From SIG452 sp045638525 (lineage in GTDB: Bacteria; Bacillota; Clostridia; UMGS1840): a stretch of DNA of 64,000 nucleotides. Position 1 is the stretch's first letter. Every line of letters starts with the position of its first letter. The position numbers and the translations under genes are program-made. The DNA is taken from the NCBI GenBank assembly GCA_045638525.1, contig JAZUBQ010000020.1, positions 65,960-129,959 of the forward strand, written 5' to 3'. A model generated the notes under the pieces. That model ran no database searches, was not told the DNA's origin, and saw nothing but the letters and a program-made list of their open reading frames with translations. Positions 9,344 to 18,186 of this stretch are shown piece by piece.

Positions 9344-10348
9344 ATGAAAAAGAATATTCCGATTTTTGTGACGCATTATGGTTGTCCCAATCAATGTGTG
9401 TTTTGCAATCAGAAAAAAATCAGTGGTTACAGTCATGCGATGGATCATGAGCAATGCGAGAAGATTCTGGAAGAAGCTTCCCGAAAGGGGTACTCACCGG
9501 AAAATACCGAGATTGCATTTTTTGGTGGCAGCTTTACCGGTATTCCGATGGCAGAACAAATGAAATATCTTGAAATCGCCGGACGTTACCGTTCTTCCTT
9601 TGGAGGAATTCGTTTATCTACCCGACCTGATTATATCAATTCTTCCATTTTGGAATCCTTACGGGAATACGGAGTCACAACGATAGAACTTGGTGTGCAG
9701 TCTATGGTAGATCGTGTTTTGTCGGACAATCAAAGAGGGATGTGTGCAGAAGATACCAAACGTGCAGTTGCGTTGATTCGGACATATGGTTTTTCGCTTG
9801 GCTTGCAAATGATGACCTCAATGTATGGTTCAAGTTTAGCAGATGATATTTATACTGTTGAGGAGATTATTCGTTTGCGTCCTGACTTTGTGCGAATTTA
9901 TCCGACCGTTGTGTTGGAAGATACCAAGCTATATCATTTGTATCGGGAAGGCAAATATCATATTCTTCCTTTGGAGGAATGTATTTCTCACGTGGCCGGT
10001 ATTTATGAAATGTTTGTTTCTCATCACATCCCGGTTATTCGGGTCGGTTTGATGGCGAGTGAGGAAATTTCTCCGACAAAGGTCATCGGAAGTTATCACG
10101 AGGCTTTTGGCGAATTGGTGCAGGGGGAAGTGTTTTTTCATCGGTTGACTGATTTTCTGTCTAACAAAGATACTGTTGGTAAGATGCTTGAAATATCCTG
10201 TCATCCACGTTATGTATCTCAGATAATTGGTCATCAGAAACGAAATGTCAAACGTTTGAAAAATCGTTTTTCTTTGGTGGATGTCAAAGTGTTTGGGGTT
10301 AGTGAAAATCACTCGGAGGAATTCTTTTTTGAAGGAAAATTAAAATAA
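9344..10348 (+). CDS. Radical SAM protein, Elp3-like without acetyltransferase domain
   Basis: The N-terminal motif GCPNQCVFCNQ has the CxxxCxxC cluster ligands for the 4Fe-4S/SAM centre. FFGGSFTGIP, LSTRPDYI and ELGVQSM follow, which match the Elp3-type radical SAM core (COG1243). At 334 residues it lacks the C-terminal GNAT domain that completes true Elp3 tRNA-wobble-uridine enzymes. Similar short proteins sit next to rnc/smc/ftsY in many clostridia, as here. No Shine-Dalgarno is visible; the ATG is 10 nt after the UPF0182 stop, so translation may depend on re-initiation. Substrate unknown. Confidence 0.8.
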   Translation: MKKNIPIFVTHYGCPNQCVFCNQKKISGYSHAMDHEQCEKILEEASRKGYSPENTEIAFFGGSFTGIPMAEQMKYLEIAGRYRSSFGGIRLSTRPDYINSSILESLREYGVTTIELGVQSMVDRVLSDNQRGMCAEDTKRAVALIRTYGFSLGLQMMTSMYGSSLADDIYTVEEIIRLRPDFVRIYPTVVLEDTKLYHLYREGKYHILPLEECISHVAGIYEMFVSHHIPVIRVGLMASEEISPTKVIGSYHEAFGELVQGEVFFHRLTDFLSNKDTVGKMLEISCHPRYVSQIIGHQKRNVKRLKNRFSLVDVKVFGVSENHSEEFFFEGKLK

Positions 10349-10382
10349 GGAAAGAGATTACTGAAAATTGAGGAATTGACGT

Positions 10383-11177
10383 ATGAGAAATCTAAAATCA
10401 GATACAGTTGTTGTTAAAATCGGAACCAGTTCATTAACTTATCCGAATGGTAAAATGAATTACAGAAGAATCGAAAAACTGGTTATGGTATTGTCCGATT
10501 TAAAAAATCAAGGGAAAAATGTGGTCTTGGTATCTTCCGGTGCAATCGGAGTTGGTGTTGCGAAGTTGAATTTAGCAAAAAAACCGACGGAAGTGAAGGA
10601 GAAGCAAGCAACTGCTGCGGTAGGGCAATGTCAGCTGATGGCAATTTATGATAAGTTTTTTGCTCAGTACGGGCAGGATGTTGCTCAGATTCTCATTACT
10701 AAGTATACTATTGATAATGAACATTCCAGAGAAAATGCAGTGAACACTTTTTCAACCTTGTTAACGATGGGAGTCATTCCGATTGTGAATGAAAATGACG
10801 TTATTTCCACCGAGGAAATTGAATTTGGTGATAATGATACGTTATCTGCCTATGTTGCACGTCTGGTTGGTGCTGATCTGTTAATCATTTTAACAGATAT
10901 AGATGGTTACTATACAGAAAATCCAAAGGAACATCCTGATGCGAAACTTGTCAGTGAAATTTATGAAATTACTGATTTCATTAAAGAAAAAGCAGGTGGT
11001 GCAGGATCTCAGATGGGAACAGGTGGAATGTATACCAAGCTGATTGCTGCAGAAATTGCACAACCTGATGATATTGTTACTGTAATTGCCCGTGGGGATG
11101 ATCCGGAAATCATTTATCAGGTAATAGATGGTGAGCAAGTTGGTACAGCAATCTATGGAAGAAGGGAGCGTGCGTGA
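10383..11177 (+). CDS. proB: Glutamate 5-kinase
   Basis: First step of proline synthesis: ATP-dependent phosphorylation of L-glutamate to gamma-glutamyl phosphate. Amino-acid-kinase fold with KIGTSSLTYPNGKMN near the start, VSSGAIGVG, NENDVISTEEIEFGDND and GGMYTK. At 264 residues it is the short form without the C-terminal PUA domain of the E. coli enzyme. The stop codon overlaps the proA start (TGATG), so the two are translationally coupled, which suits transfer of the unstable phosphate intermediate. GAGGAA lies before the ATG. Confidence 0.95.
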   Translation: MRNLKSDTVVVKIGTSSLTYPNGKMNYRRIEKLVMVLSDLKNQGKNVVLVSSGAIGVGVAKLNLAKKPTEVKEKQATAAVGQCQLMAIYDKFFAQYGQDVAQILITKYTIDNEHSRENAVNTFSTLLTMGVIPIVNENDVISTEEIEFGDNDTLSAYVARLVGADLLIILTDIDGYYTENPKEHPDAKLVSEIYEITDFIKEKAGGAGSQMGTGGMYTKLIAAEIAQPDDIVTVIARGDDPEIIYQVIDGEQVGTAIYGRRERA

Positions 11178-12421
11178 TGTCAGTTATCAAAGAGCAAGCA
11201 ATTCGTGCGAAAGAAGCAAGTTACGTGCTATCTCAAATGGGCGTAGCTCAAAAAAATGATGCCTTACTCCGGATTGCAGATAAAATTTTAAACCGAAAAG
11301 ACTATATATTATCAGAAAATGAGAAAGATATTTCTTGTGCAGAAGAAAATGGTGTGCGTGTCGCAATGATTGACCGACTCCGCCTGACAGAAGAACGATT
11401 GGAAGCAATGGCAGAAGGTGTTCGGCAGGTGGCTTCTCTTCACGATCCTGTGGGAGAAGTTCTCAATATGACTGAACGTCCCAACGGCCTTGTGATTGGG
11501 AAAAAAAGAGTTCCTTTGGGATTAATCGGAATTATTTATGAAGCAAGACCAAATGTAACGGTTGATGCTGTTTGTTTAACTTTGAAAACAGGAAATGCAA
11601 CTTTGTTGCGTGGCGGAAAAGAAGCTTTGTTTTCCAATATCGCACTAACCAAAGTAATGAAAGAAGCGATTGTTGAAGCAGGACTTCCCGAAAGCACGGT
11701 TGAACTTATTGAAGATACCAATCGTGAAACCGCAAAAGAGATGATGCGATTAAATGGAATTGTGGATGTTTTAATTCCAAGAGGCGGCGCAGGACTGATT
11801 AAAACCGTTGTGGAAAATGCGACGGTTCCTGTGATCGAAACCGGAACCGGTAACTGTCACACCTATGTTGATGATTCTGCGGATTTCAAGATGGCACTTT
11901 CCATTTTAATCAATGCAAAAACACAGCGTCCTTCTGTATGTAATGCTTGTGAAAGTTTGTTGGTTTCTGAAAAAATCGCTCCGGAATTTTTGCCTTTAGC
12001 CAAAAAAGCCTTGGAAGAAAAGGGGGTAGAAATTCGGGGTTGTGAAAAAACGTTAGAGATTATTTCGGTTCATAAAGCAAGTGAAGAAGATTTTTATACA
12101 GAATACAATGATTATATTATTTCAGTGAAAGTTGTTTCCGGAATTTCGGAAGCAATTAATCACATCAATACTCATAATACCAAACACTCCGAATGTATCG
12201 TAACTTCCAATTACGAAAATTCACAAAAATTCTTAAAATCGGTCGATGCGGCAGCGGTTTATGTTAATGCTTCCACACGTTTCACCGATGGCTTTGAATT
12301 TGGCTATGGAGCTGAAATCGGTATTTCCACACAAAAATTACACGCAAGAGGACCAATGGGTTTGGAAGCTTTAACCACCGTAAAATATATTATTTACGGC
12401 AACGGTCAAATTCGCGAGTAA
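11177..12421 (+). CDS. proA: Gamma-glutamyl phosphate reductase
   Basis: Second step of proline synthesis: NADPH-dependent reduction of gamma-glutamyl phosphate to glutamate semialdehyde. Aldehyde-dehydrogenase fold of 414 residues, the normal length. Seen are GLIGIIYEARPNVTVDA, LLRGGKEA, PVIETGTGNCH, the catalytic-cysteine stretch QRPSVCNACE and the C-terminal ARGPMGLEALTT. The ATG at 11177 shares one base with the proB stop; GAAGGGAG inside the end of proB serves as ribosome site. No proC is in the window. Confidence 0.95.
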   Translation: MSVIKEQAIRAKEASYVLSQMGVAQKNDALLRIADKILNRKDYILSENEKDISCAEENGVRVAMIDRLRLTEERLEAMAEGVRQVASLHDPVGEVLNMTERPNGLVIGKKRVPLGLIGIIYEARPNVTVDAVCLTLKTGNATLLRGGKEALFSNIALTKVMKEAIVEAGLPESTVELIEDTNRETAKEMMRLNGIVDVLIPRGGAGLIKTVVENATVPVIETGTGNCHTYVDDSADFKMALSILINAKTQRPSVCNACESLLVSEKIAPEFLPLAKKALEEKGVEIRGCEKTLEIISVHKASEEDFYTEYNDYIISVKVVSGISEAINHINTHNTKHSECIVTSNYENSQKFLKSVDAAAVYVNASTRFTDGFEFGYGAEIGISTQKLHARGPMGLEALTTVKYIIYGNGQIRE

Positions 12422-12454
12422 AAAAATACCTTTTTGCAGAAAAGGAGGATTCAT

Positions 12455-13726
12455 ATGTTTGTAGATATGGCACGAATTTTTATTAAAGCAGGAAATGGTG
12501 GGAACGGTGCGGTTGCCTTTCATCGTGAAAAGTATGTTGCTTCAGGCGGACCTGATGGTGGCGACGGTGGCAAGGGAGGCGACGTTGTTTTTGTTGCCGA
12601 CAGAAATCTTTCCACTTTGATGGATTTCCGATATAAAAGAAAATATGCAGCAGAACATGGCGGCAACGGTTCCGGTGGTAATTGCACAGGCAAGGATGGA
12701 GCGGATTTGATTATTAAAGTTCCGGTTGGTACTGCAATTAAAGACAGTGATTTAGGCGTTTATTTAGCCGATTTATCAGAAGATGGCAAACAAGTTGTGA
12801 TTGCTAAAGGCGGTAAAGGTGGTTTTGGGAACGCAAAATTTGCTACTCCGAAACGTCAGGCTCCCCGTTTTGCAAAACCCGGAAGAAAGGGTGAGGAATT
12901 AAATATTGAATTGGAACTTAAGATGCTTGCAGATGTAGGCTTGTTAGGATTCCCCAATGTTGGAAAATCCACCTTGCTTTCTATGGTAAGTGCTTGTAAG
13001 CCTAAAATTGCCAACTATCACTTTACCACTTTAGTACCCAATTTAGGTGTGGTTGACTTTGGGGAAGGTGAAAGCTTTGTTATGGCTGATATCCCCGGTA
13101 TTATTGAGGGGGCAAGTGAAGGGGTAGGTCTGGGCCATGCATTTTTAAGACATACCGAAAGAACCCGTCTGTTGCTTCATGTGTTAGATGTGTCCGGTTT
13201 TGAAGGGCGAGATCCTGTGGAAGATTTTCACACCATTAACGAGGAACTCAAACAGTATTCCCAACGTCTTTCTCAAAAAGAACAAATTGTGGTTGGAAAT
13301 AAAATTGACTTGGTATACGACAAAGAAACACTGGAAGAATTTCGTAACACTATGGAAGCGGACGGTTATAAAGTCTTTTTCATTTCAGGAGCTACCCGTG
13401 AAGGTGTTGACGAACTGATGGCATACACCAGAGAACGTCTAGCACAGATTCCGCCTGAAGAAGCGGTAGAAGTGGTTGACAGAGAACTTCTGATTCGTGA
13501 AGCAGAAGAACCATTCACCATTATTCGTGAAAATGATATCTTCATTTTAGAAGGTGATTTGCCGGAAAAATTAATCAATTCTACCAACTTCACAGATTAC
13601 GAATCCTTGCAGTATTTACAGAGAGCGTTAATTAAGTCCGGAATCATTGCAGCGTTAAAAGAAAAAGGTGCAAAAGAAGGGGATACCATCATCATTGATG
13701 ATACACAATTTGATTTTGTGGAGTAA
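12455..13726 (+). CDS. obgE: GTPase Obg (50S assembly / stress GTPase)
   Basis: Obg GTPase that binds the large ribosomal subunit and links assembly to growth state and, in spore-formers, sporulation. Glycine-rich Obg fold (1-160, starting MFVDMARIFIKAGNGGNGAV), G domain with GFPNVGKS (about 165-172), DIPGIIEGASEGVGLG and NKIDL, then a C-terminal OCT domain (about 345-423). The 423-residue length is typical. The ATG at 12455 follows AAAGGAGGA and is chosen over an upstream in-frame start at 12434. It closes the smc-to-obg run; a new promoter follows 27 nt later. Confidence 0.96.
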   Translation: MFVDMARIFIKAGNGGNGAVAFHREKYVASGGPDGGDGGKGGDVVFVADRNLSTLMDFRYKRKYAAEHGGNGSGGNCTGKDGADLIIKVPVGTAIKDSDLGVYLADLSEDGKQVVIAKGGKGGFGNAKFATPKRQAPRFAKPGRKGEELNIELELKMLADVGLLGFPNVGKSTLLSMVSACKPKIANYHFTTLVPNLGVVDFGEGESFVMADIPGIIEGASEGVGLGHAFLRHTERTRLLLHVLDVSGFEGRDPVEDFHTINEELKQYSQRLSQKEQIVVGNKIDLVYDKETLEEFRNTMEADGYKVFFISGATREGVDELMAYTRERLAQIPPEEAVEVVDRELLIREAEEPFTIIRENDIFILEGDLPEKLINSTNFTDYESLQYLQRALIKSGIIAALKEKGAKEGDTIIIDDTQFDFVE

Positions 13727-13752
13727 ACCTATTGAAATATCGTCGAAAAATA

Positions 13753-13781
13753 TTGACAAGCTTCGAGAAATGTTGTAAAAT
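13753..13781 (+). promoter_or_regulatory. Promoter of guaB
   Basis: TTGACA (13753-13758) and TAAAAT (13776-13781) are separated by 17 bp. No riboswitch-like leader follows; the start codon is about 45 nt past the predicted transcription start. Confidence 0.75.
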
Positions 13782-13832
13782 AGTTTTAATAACTATTTTT
13801 ATCACACTAATGAGAGAGAAGGAGAAGAAACA

Positions 13833-15338
13833 GTGGCATATTTTTTTGAAAATCAGTCCCATACTTTCAGTGAATATTTATTGGTTCCGGGATATTCCTC
13901 TTGCGAATGTGTTCCGGATAAAGTCAGTCTGAAAACACCTCTGGTGAAATATAAAAAAGGTCAGGAAGAATGTCCTATCAGCCTGAACATTCCGATGGTG
14001 TCTGCGATTATGCAGTCAGTATCTGGTGAAAAACTTGCTGTTGCTCTGGCAATGGAAGGCGGCGTTTCCTTTATCTATGGTTCTCAGACGATTGAGGAAG
14101 AAGCTGAGATGGTGCGTCGTGTAAAAGCGCACAAAGCAGGTTTTGTATACAGCGACTCCAATATCCAACCGGATAAAACTCTGGCTGATATTTTAGAACT
14201 TTTGGAAAAAACCGGTCATTCTACCGTTGCTGTTACCGATGACGGAAAACCTAACGGCAAACTGTTGGGGGTTATTACTTCCAGAGATTATCGTGTATCC
14301 AGATTATCTATGGATGTTAAAGTTTCCGAATTGATGACTCCGCTTGAAAAACTGATTACCGGTAATGCGAATACCACACTGAAAGAAGCAAATGACATTA
14401 TTTGGGACAACAAATTGAATTCTCTTCCGATTGTGGATGATAATGGAAATCTGATGTATTTCGTGTTCCGTAAGGACTATTCTTCTCACAAAGAAAATCC
14501 TCTGGAACTGTTAGATTCTGATAAACGCTATATTGTAGGTGCCGGAATCAACACCCGTGACTATGAAGAAAGAATTCCTGCGTTAGTAGAAGCAGGAGCT
14601 GATGTTTTGTGTATTGACTCTTCTGAAGGTTATACCGAATGGCAGAAACGCACTTTGGAATTTGCGAGAGCAAAATACGGAGACAAAGTGAAAATCGGTG
14701 CAGGTAATGTTGTGGATGCTGAAGGCTTCCGTTTCCTGGCAGAAGCTGGCGCTGACTTTATTAAAGTTGGTATCGGCGGTGGTTCCATTTGTATCACCCG
14801 TGAAACCAAAGGGATTGGTCGTGGACAGGCAACCAGCGTAATTGATGTTGCAAAAGCAAGAGATGAATATTATAAAGAAACCGGTATTTATGTGCCGATT
14901 TGTTCTGACGGTGGTATTGTGCATGACTATCATATCACATTAGCTTTAGCGATGGGAGCTGACTTTGTAATGCTCGGAAGATATTTCTCCCGTTTTGACG
15001 AAAGTCCCACGCAGAAAGTTAACATTAATGGTAACTATTTCAAAGAATATTGGGGGGAAGGGTCTAACCGTGCAAGAAACTGGCAAAGATATGACAGTGG
15101 CGGACAGGCAAAATTATCTTTTGAAGAAGGGGTTGATTCTTACGTTCCTTATGCAGGTTCTTTAAGAGATAACGTAAGTGTTACTTTAAAGAAAGTAAAA
15201 TCAACCATGTGCAACTGTGGTGCGTTAACCATTGCGGAATTGCAGGATAAGGCAAAACTGACCTTAGTTTCTTCTACCAGTATCGTGGAAGGTGGCGCTC
15301 ACGACGTTATCTTAAAAGACAAAGCCATCGGAAAATAA
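13833..15338 (+). CDS. guaB: IMP dehydrogenase, Tritrichomonas foetus-like type
   Basis: NAD-dependent conversion of IMP to XMP, committing purines to guanine nucleotides. 501 residues with an (alpha/beta)8 barrel interrupted by two CBS domains (about 110-225). Catalytic Cys320 sits in GGGSICITRE, and the mobile-flap Arg419-Tyr420 in ARNWQRYD. The usual bacterial loop reads GPGSICTTR, whereas this one and the rest of the chain (HTFSEYLLVPGYS, IPMVSAIMQSVSGEK, CNCGALTI near the end) match, from memory, the parasite T. foetus enzyme along its whole length. GTG start with GAAGGAGAAG upstream; single-gene transcription unit. Confidence 0.95.
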   Translation: MAYFFENQSHTFSEYLLVPGYSSCECVPDKVSLKTPLVKYKKGQEECPISLNIPMVSAIMQSVSGEKLAVALAMEGGVSFIYGSQTIEEEAEMVRRVKAHKAGFVYSDSNIQPDKTLADILELLEKTGHSTVAVTDDGKPNGKLLGVITSRDYRVSRLSMDVKVSELMTPLEKLITGNANTTLKEANDIIWDNKLNSLPIVDDNGNLMYFVFRKDYSSHKENPLELLDSDKRYIVGAGINTRDYEERIPALVEAGADVLCIDSSEGYTEWQKRTLEFARAKYGDKVKIGAGNVVDAEGFRFLAEAGADFIKVGIGGGSICITRETKGIGRGQATSVIDVAKARDEYYKETGIYVPICSDGGIVHDYHITLALAMGADFVMLGRYFSRFDESPTQKVNINGNYFKEYWGEGSNRARNWQRYDSGGQAKLSFEEGVDSYVPYAGSLRDNVSVTLKKVKSTMCNCGALTIAELQDKAKLTLVSSTSIVEGGAHDVILKDKAIGK

Positions 15339-15399
15339 TAGGGAAAAGTTGTGTATTTTAACGAAAATCCACTTTTTCCAAAAAAATACAAGAAAAAGC

Positions 15400-15428
15400 T
15401 TGATATTTTTCTGACAATGTTATATAAT
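15400..15428 (+). promoter_or_regulatory. Promoter of gap
   Basis: TTGATA (15400-15405) and TATAAT (15423-15428) are separated by 17 bp. A leader of about 110 nt follows. Confidence 0.75.
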
Positions 15429-15486
15429 AGATAAGGTTTTTTAGAAGAAAACCAAGTTTAAATTCAGTTAAAAAAATTTTATATAA

Positions 15487-15537
15487 GGCAAATTGCCTAA
15501 TACGTAAGAAAGGATTGTGCCAAATCAGGCACAGGTG
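15487..15537 (+). promoter_or_regulatory. gap leader: two small hairpins between the purine-rich site and the start codon
   Basis: GGCAA/TTGCC (15487-15497) and GTGCC/GGCAC (15517-15532) can fold. A strong AAGAAAGGA (15506-15514) lies before the second hairpin, 29 nt from the ATG, while only AGGTG (15533-15537) is at normal distance. Folding the hairpin would bring the strong site close to the start. Confidence 0.4.
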
Positions 15538-15543
15538 TTAATT

Positions 15544-16554
15544 ATGAAAGCAAGAGTTGGTATTAACGGATTCGGAAGAATCGGAAGATTAGTATTCAGA
15601 GCTGCAATGGAAAACGGTAAAGTTGACGTTGTTGCTATCAATGACCCCTTCATTGATTTAGAATACATGGTTTATATGCTCAGATATGACTCTGTACATG
15701 GTCAGTTCAAAGGCGATATCGAAATCAAAGGTGACAAATTAGTTGTAAACGGTAAAGAAATCGATGTTTACGCTTCTATGAATCCCGCTGAAATTCCGTG
15801 GGGTGCTTCTAAAGTAGACTTCGTTGCAGAAGCTACCGGTGTATTCACCACCATCGAAAAAGCACAGGCTCACATTCAGGCTGGTGCTAAAAAAGTAGTT
15901 ATCACTGCTCCTTCTGCAGATGCTCCGATGTTCGTTATGGGTGTTAACAACACTTCTTACGACAGCTCTATGGAAATCATCTCCAATGCATCTTGTACCA
16001 CTAACTGTTTAGCTCCTTTAGCTAAAGTTATCAACGATAAATTCGGTCTGGTTGAAGGTTTAATGACCACCGTTCATTCTACCACTGCTACTCAGAAAAC
16101 CGTTGACGGTCCCTCCAAAAAAGACTGGAGAGGTGGTAGAGCAGCTGCAGGTAACATCATTCCTTCTTCTACCGGTGCTGCTAAAGCTGTAGGTAAAGTT
16201 ATTCCTGAATTAAATGGTAAATTAACCGGTATGGCTTTCCGTGTACCCACTTTAGACGTATCTGTTGTTGACTTAACCTGTACTTTAGCTAAACCCGCAA
16301 CCTACGATGAAATCGTAGCTGCTGTAAAAGAAGCTGCTGATGGCGAAATGAAAGGTATCTTAGGTTACACTGATGAAGCAGTTGTTTCCTCCGATATGAT
16401 TCACGATTCCAGAACTTCTATCTTTGATATCGATGCAGGTATCGCATTAAACGATAAATTTGTTAAATTAGTATCCTGGTACGATAACGAATGGGGTTAC
16501 TCCAACAAAGTTGTTGACCTGATTGCATATGCATACGGCGTAGACAACAAATAA
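15544..16554 (+). CDS. gap: Glyceraldehyde-3-phosphate dehydrogenase, type I
   Basis: Glycolytic NAD-dependent oxidation and phosphorylation of glyceraldehyde 3-phosphate. Rossmann start VGINGFGRIGR, catalytic Cys151 in NASCTTNCLAPL, and SWYDNEWGYSNK at the end; 336 residues is the standard length. The ATG at 15544 gives the normal N-terminus; the GTG at 15517 would add nine unrelated residues and lies in a hairpin. Codon use is strikingly uniform (GGT, GCT, TTA, AAA), as expected for one of the most highly expressed proteins. Monocistronic, between its own promoter and terminator. Confidence 0.97.
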   Translation: MKARVGINGFGRIGRLVFRAAMENGKVDVVAINDPFIDLEYMVYMLRYDSVHGQFKGDIEIKGDKLVVNGKEIDVYASMNPAEIPWGASKVDFVAEATGVFTTIEKAQAHIQAGAKKVVITAPSADAPMFVMGVNNTSYDSSMEIISNASCTTNCLAPLAKVINDKFGLVEGLMTTVHSTTATQKTVDGPSKKDWRGGRAAAGNIIPSSTGAAKAVGKVIPELNGKLTGMAFRVPTLDVSVVDLTCTLAKPATYDEIVAAVKEAADGEMKGILGYTDEAVVSSDMIHDSRTSIFDIDAGIALNDKFVKLVSWYDNEWGYSNKVVDLIAYAYGVDNK

Positions 16555-16568
16555 TTACACTTTTTGCA

Positions 16569-16608
16569 TAAAAAGGTGTTTTCACAAAAACGGTGGAAAC
16601 ACCTTTTT
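16569..16608 (+). terminator. Terminator after gap
   Basis: AAAAAGGTGTTTTCAC pairs with GTGGAAACACCTTTTT across a short loop, with T5 at the 3' end. Confidence 0.88.
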
Positions 16609-16624
16609 AATTTGAAAATACCTC

Positions 16625-16653
16625 TTGTCAATTTCATCCTTATGTGATATACT
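16625..16653 (+). promoter_or_regulatory. Promoter of the OFA-type transporter gene
   Basis: TTGTCA (16625-16630) and TATACT (16648-16653) are separated by 17 bp. Confidence 0.65.
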
Positions 16654-16738
16654 GATAGAGAAAAAGGAAATGTTATGTCGGATGGACAAGAATATCATTT
16701 TGTAAAATATAAAAATATACATAGGAGAAGAATTTATT

Positions 16739-18049
16739 ATGGAAAAAAAATCAGGCGGATGGCGTGAGAATAAGTGGTTAAGAGCCGCAATTCCCGCTTT
16801 GTTACTTCATTGCAGTATCGGTACTGTATACTGTTGGTCAATCTTCAGCCAGGAAATCGCAGATTATATCGGATTTTCCAAAGGTGCAACCGAATGGGCA
16901 TTCAGTCTTGCAATTTTCTTCCTTGGTATGTCTGCAGCATTCTTAGGAAACGTGGTAGAAAAAGATATTCATAAATCTTCTTTGATTGCTACCATTTGTT
17001 TTGCATTAGGTATGGTAGGTACCGGTGGATTTATCTACTACGGTGGTATGAATCCCGGCAATCCCATCGCTCTCATTGGTATTTATTTATGTTACGGCGT
17101 TATTATGGGTATCGGTCTTGGTACCGGTTATCTCTCTCCGGTAAAAACTCTGATGCTGTGGTTTGCTGACAGAAAAGGTTTGGCAACCGGTCTTGCAGTT
17201 GCAGGTTTTGGTGCGGCGAAAGCAATCGCCAGCCCCGTTATGCAGTCTATGCTTGGCTCCATGGGCGAAAGCGGTATCTATAAAATGTTCTGGATTTTAG
17301 GTGCAGTATACTTTGTAATGATGTTCGTTGGTCACTTGTTGTTGAAGAAACCTTCTGACTGGAAAGAACCCCAGAGCAAAGAAGAAAAGAACAGCATTAT
17401 GGCTGTTATCAAATCCAGAAAAATCACCAATTACATTGGTATCTGGCTGATGTTCTACATTAACATTACCTGTGGTCTGGCTCTCTTATCTCAGGAAAAA
17501 ATGATTGTAAAATGTATTGGACTTGCAAGCTTTGTTGGTATTATTTCTACCGTTTCTGCAATTTTCAATGCTGCAGGTCGTCTTGGTTTCTCTGCCTGGG
17601 CGGATAAAATGAAAGACAGAAATACCATCTTCAAAATTATTTTCATCATTTCTATTATCTTAACTGCATTGGTAATTTTAACCGGCGGTATCGTAAACGG
17701 TGCAGGCAACGGTTTACTGATTGCATTGGTAATTGTTCTGATTATGTTTGTAAACGCAGGCTACGGCGGCGGTTTCTCCAATATTCCTACCTTGCTGTCT
17801 GACCACTACGGTATGGGCAACATTAGTGCAATTCACGGGATTACCTTGTCCGCTTGGGCATTTGCAGGTCTTTCCGGTAATCAGTTGGCAACCTGGATTG
17901 TAAGCCATTTCGGTCAGGAAATTGAAGTAGCTGGTAATATGGTAAATCCTGTTGGTTATCAGACTGTACTGTATGTAACTATCGTTCTTTATATTATCTC
18001 TTTGGCTTTGAGTATGTTATTTGTAAAAAAGCCCAATGACGTTAAATAA
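16739..18049 (+). CDS. MFS transporter, oxalate/formate antiporter (OFA) family
   Basis: A 436-residue major facilitator with 12 predicted membrane segments in two halves. The N-terminus (HCSIGTVYCWSIFSQEI) and GIGLGTGYLSPVKTLMLWF with DRKGLATGLAVAGFG between segments 4 and 5 are hallmarks of the OFA family, whose members exchange small carboxylates such as oxalate/formate or take up lactate or pyruvate. Which acid this one carries cannot be told from sequence. TAGGAGAAG precedes the ATG. Single gene with its own promoter. Confidence 0.85.
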   Translation: MEKKSGGWRENKWLRAAIPALLLHCSIGTVYCWSIFSQEIADYIGFSKGATEWAFSLAIFFLGMSAAFLGNVVEKDIHKSSLIATICFALGMVGTGGFIYYGGMNPGNPIALIGIYLCYGVIMGIGLGTGYLSPVKTLMLWFADRKGLATGLAVAGFGAAKAIASPVMQSMLGSMGESGIYKMFWILGAVYFVMMFVGHLLLKKPSDWKEPQSKEEKNSIMAVIKSRKITNYIGIWLMFYINITCGLALLSQEKMIVKCIGLASFVGIISTVSAIFNAAGRLGFSAWADKMKDRNTIFKIIFIISIILTALVILTGGIVNGAGNGLLIALVIVLIMFVNAGYGGGFSNIPTLLSDHYGMGNISAIHGITLSAWAFAGLSGNQLATWIVSHFGQEIEVAGNMVNPVGYQTVLYVTIVLYIISLALSMLFVKKPNDVK

Positions 18050-18060
18050 AATTTATTTTG

Positions 18061-18100
18061 ATATGATAATACCTCCAAATTTTTGGAGGTATTATCATAT
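18061..18100. repeat. 40-nt near-perfect palindrome covering a ribosome-binding site
   Basis: Two 19-nt arms (18061-18079 and 18082-18100) are exact reverse complements around a TT centre. It lies just after the transporter gene but has no T-run, so it is not a standard terminator. The right arm contains GGAGG (18085-18089), and its last two bases are the first two of an ATG opening an 18-codon ORF. Confidence 0.8.
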
Positions 18101-18155
18101 GAGTCAGAATATAAAACATATAATGCACATTTTTAAACTGTCCGGCATATTGTGA
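18099..18155 (+). CDS. Possible 18-residue peptide behind a hairpin-masked ribosome site
   Basis: ATG at 18099 opens an 18-codon frame (MSQNIKHIMHIFKLSGIL) ending in TGA. GGAGG is 9 nt upstream but sits inside the palindrome arm and would be paired in the RNA. Nothing is known to me about such a peptide. It could be a leader peptide for the LOG gene 31 nt downstream or a chance ORF. Confidence 0.25.
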   Translation: MSQNIKHIMHIFKLSGIL

Positions 18156-18186
18156 AAGAAGATACTTAAACATGGAGGATGATAAA

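Noticed and set aside
15517..15543. GTG start for gap
   Set aside because: It lies in a hairpin only 2 nt after the purine-rich site and adds residues not found in GAPDH.
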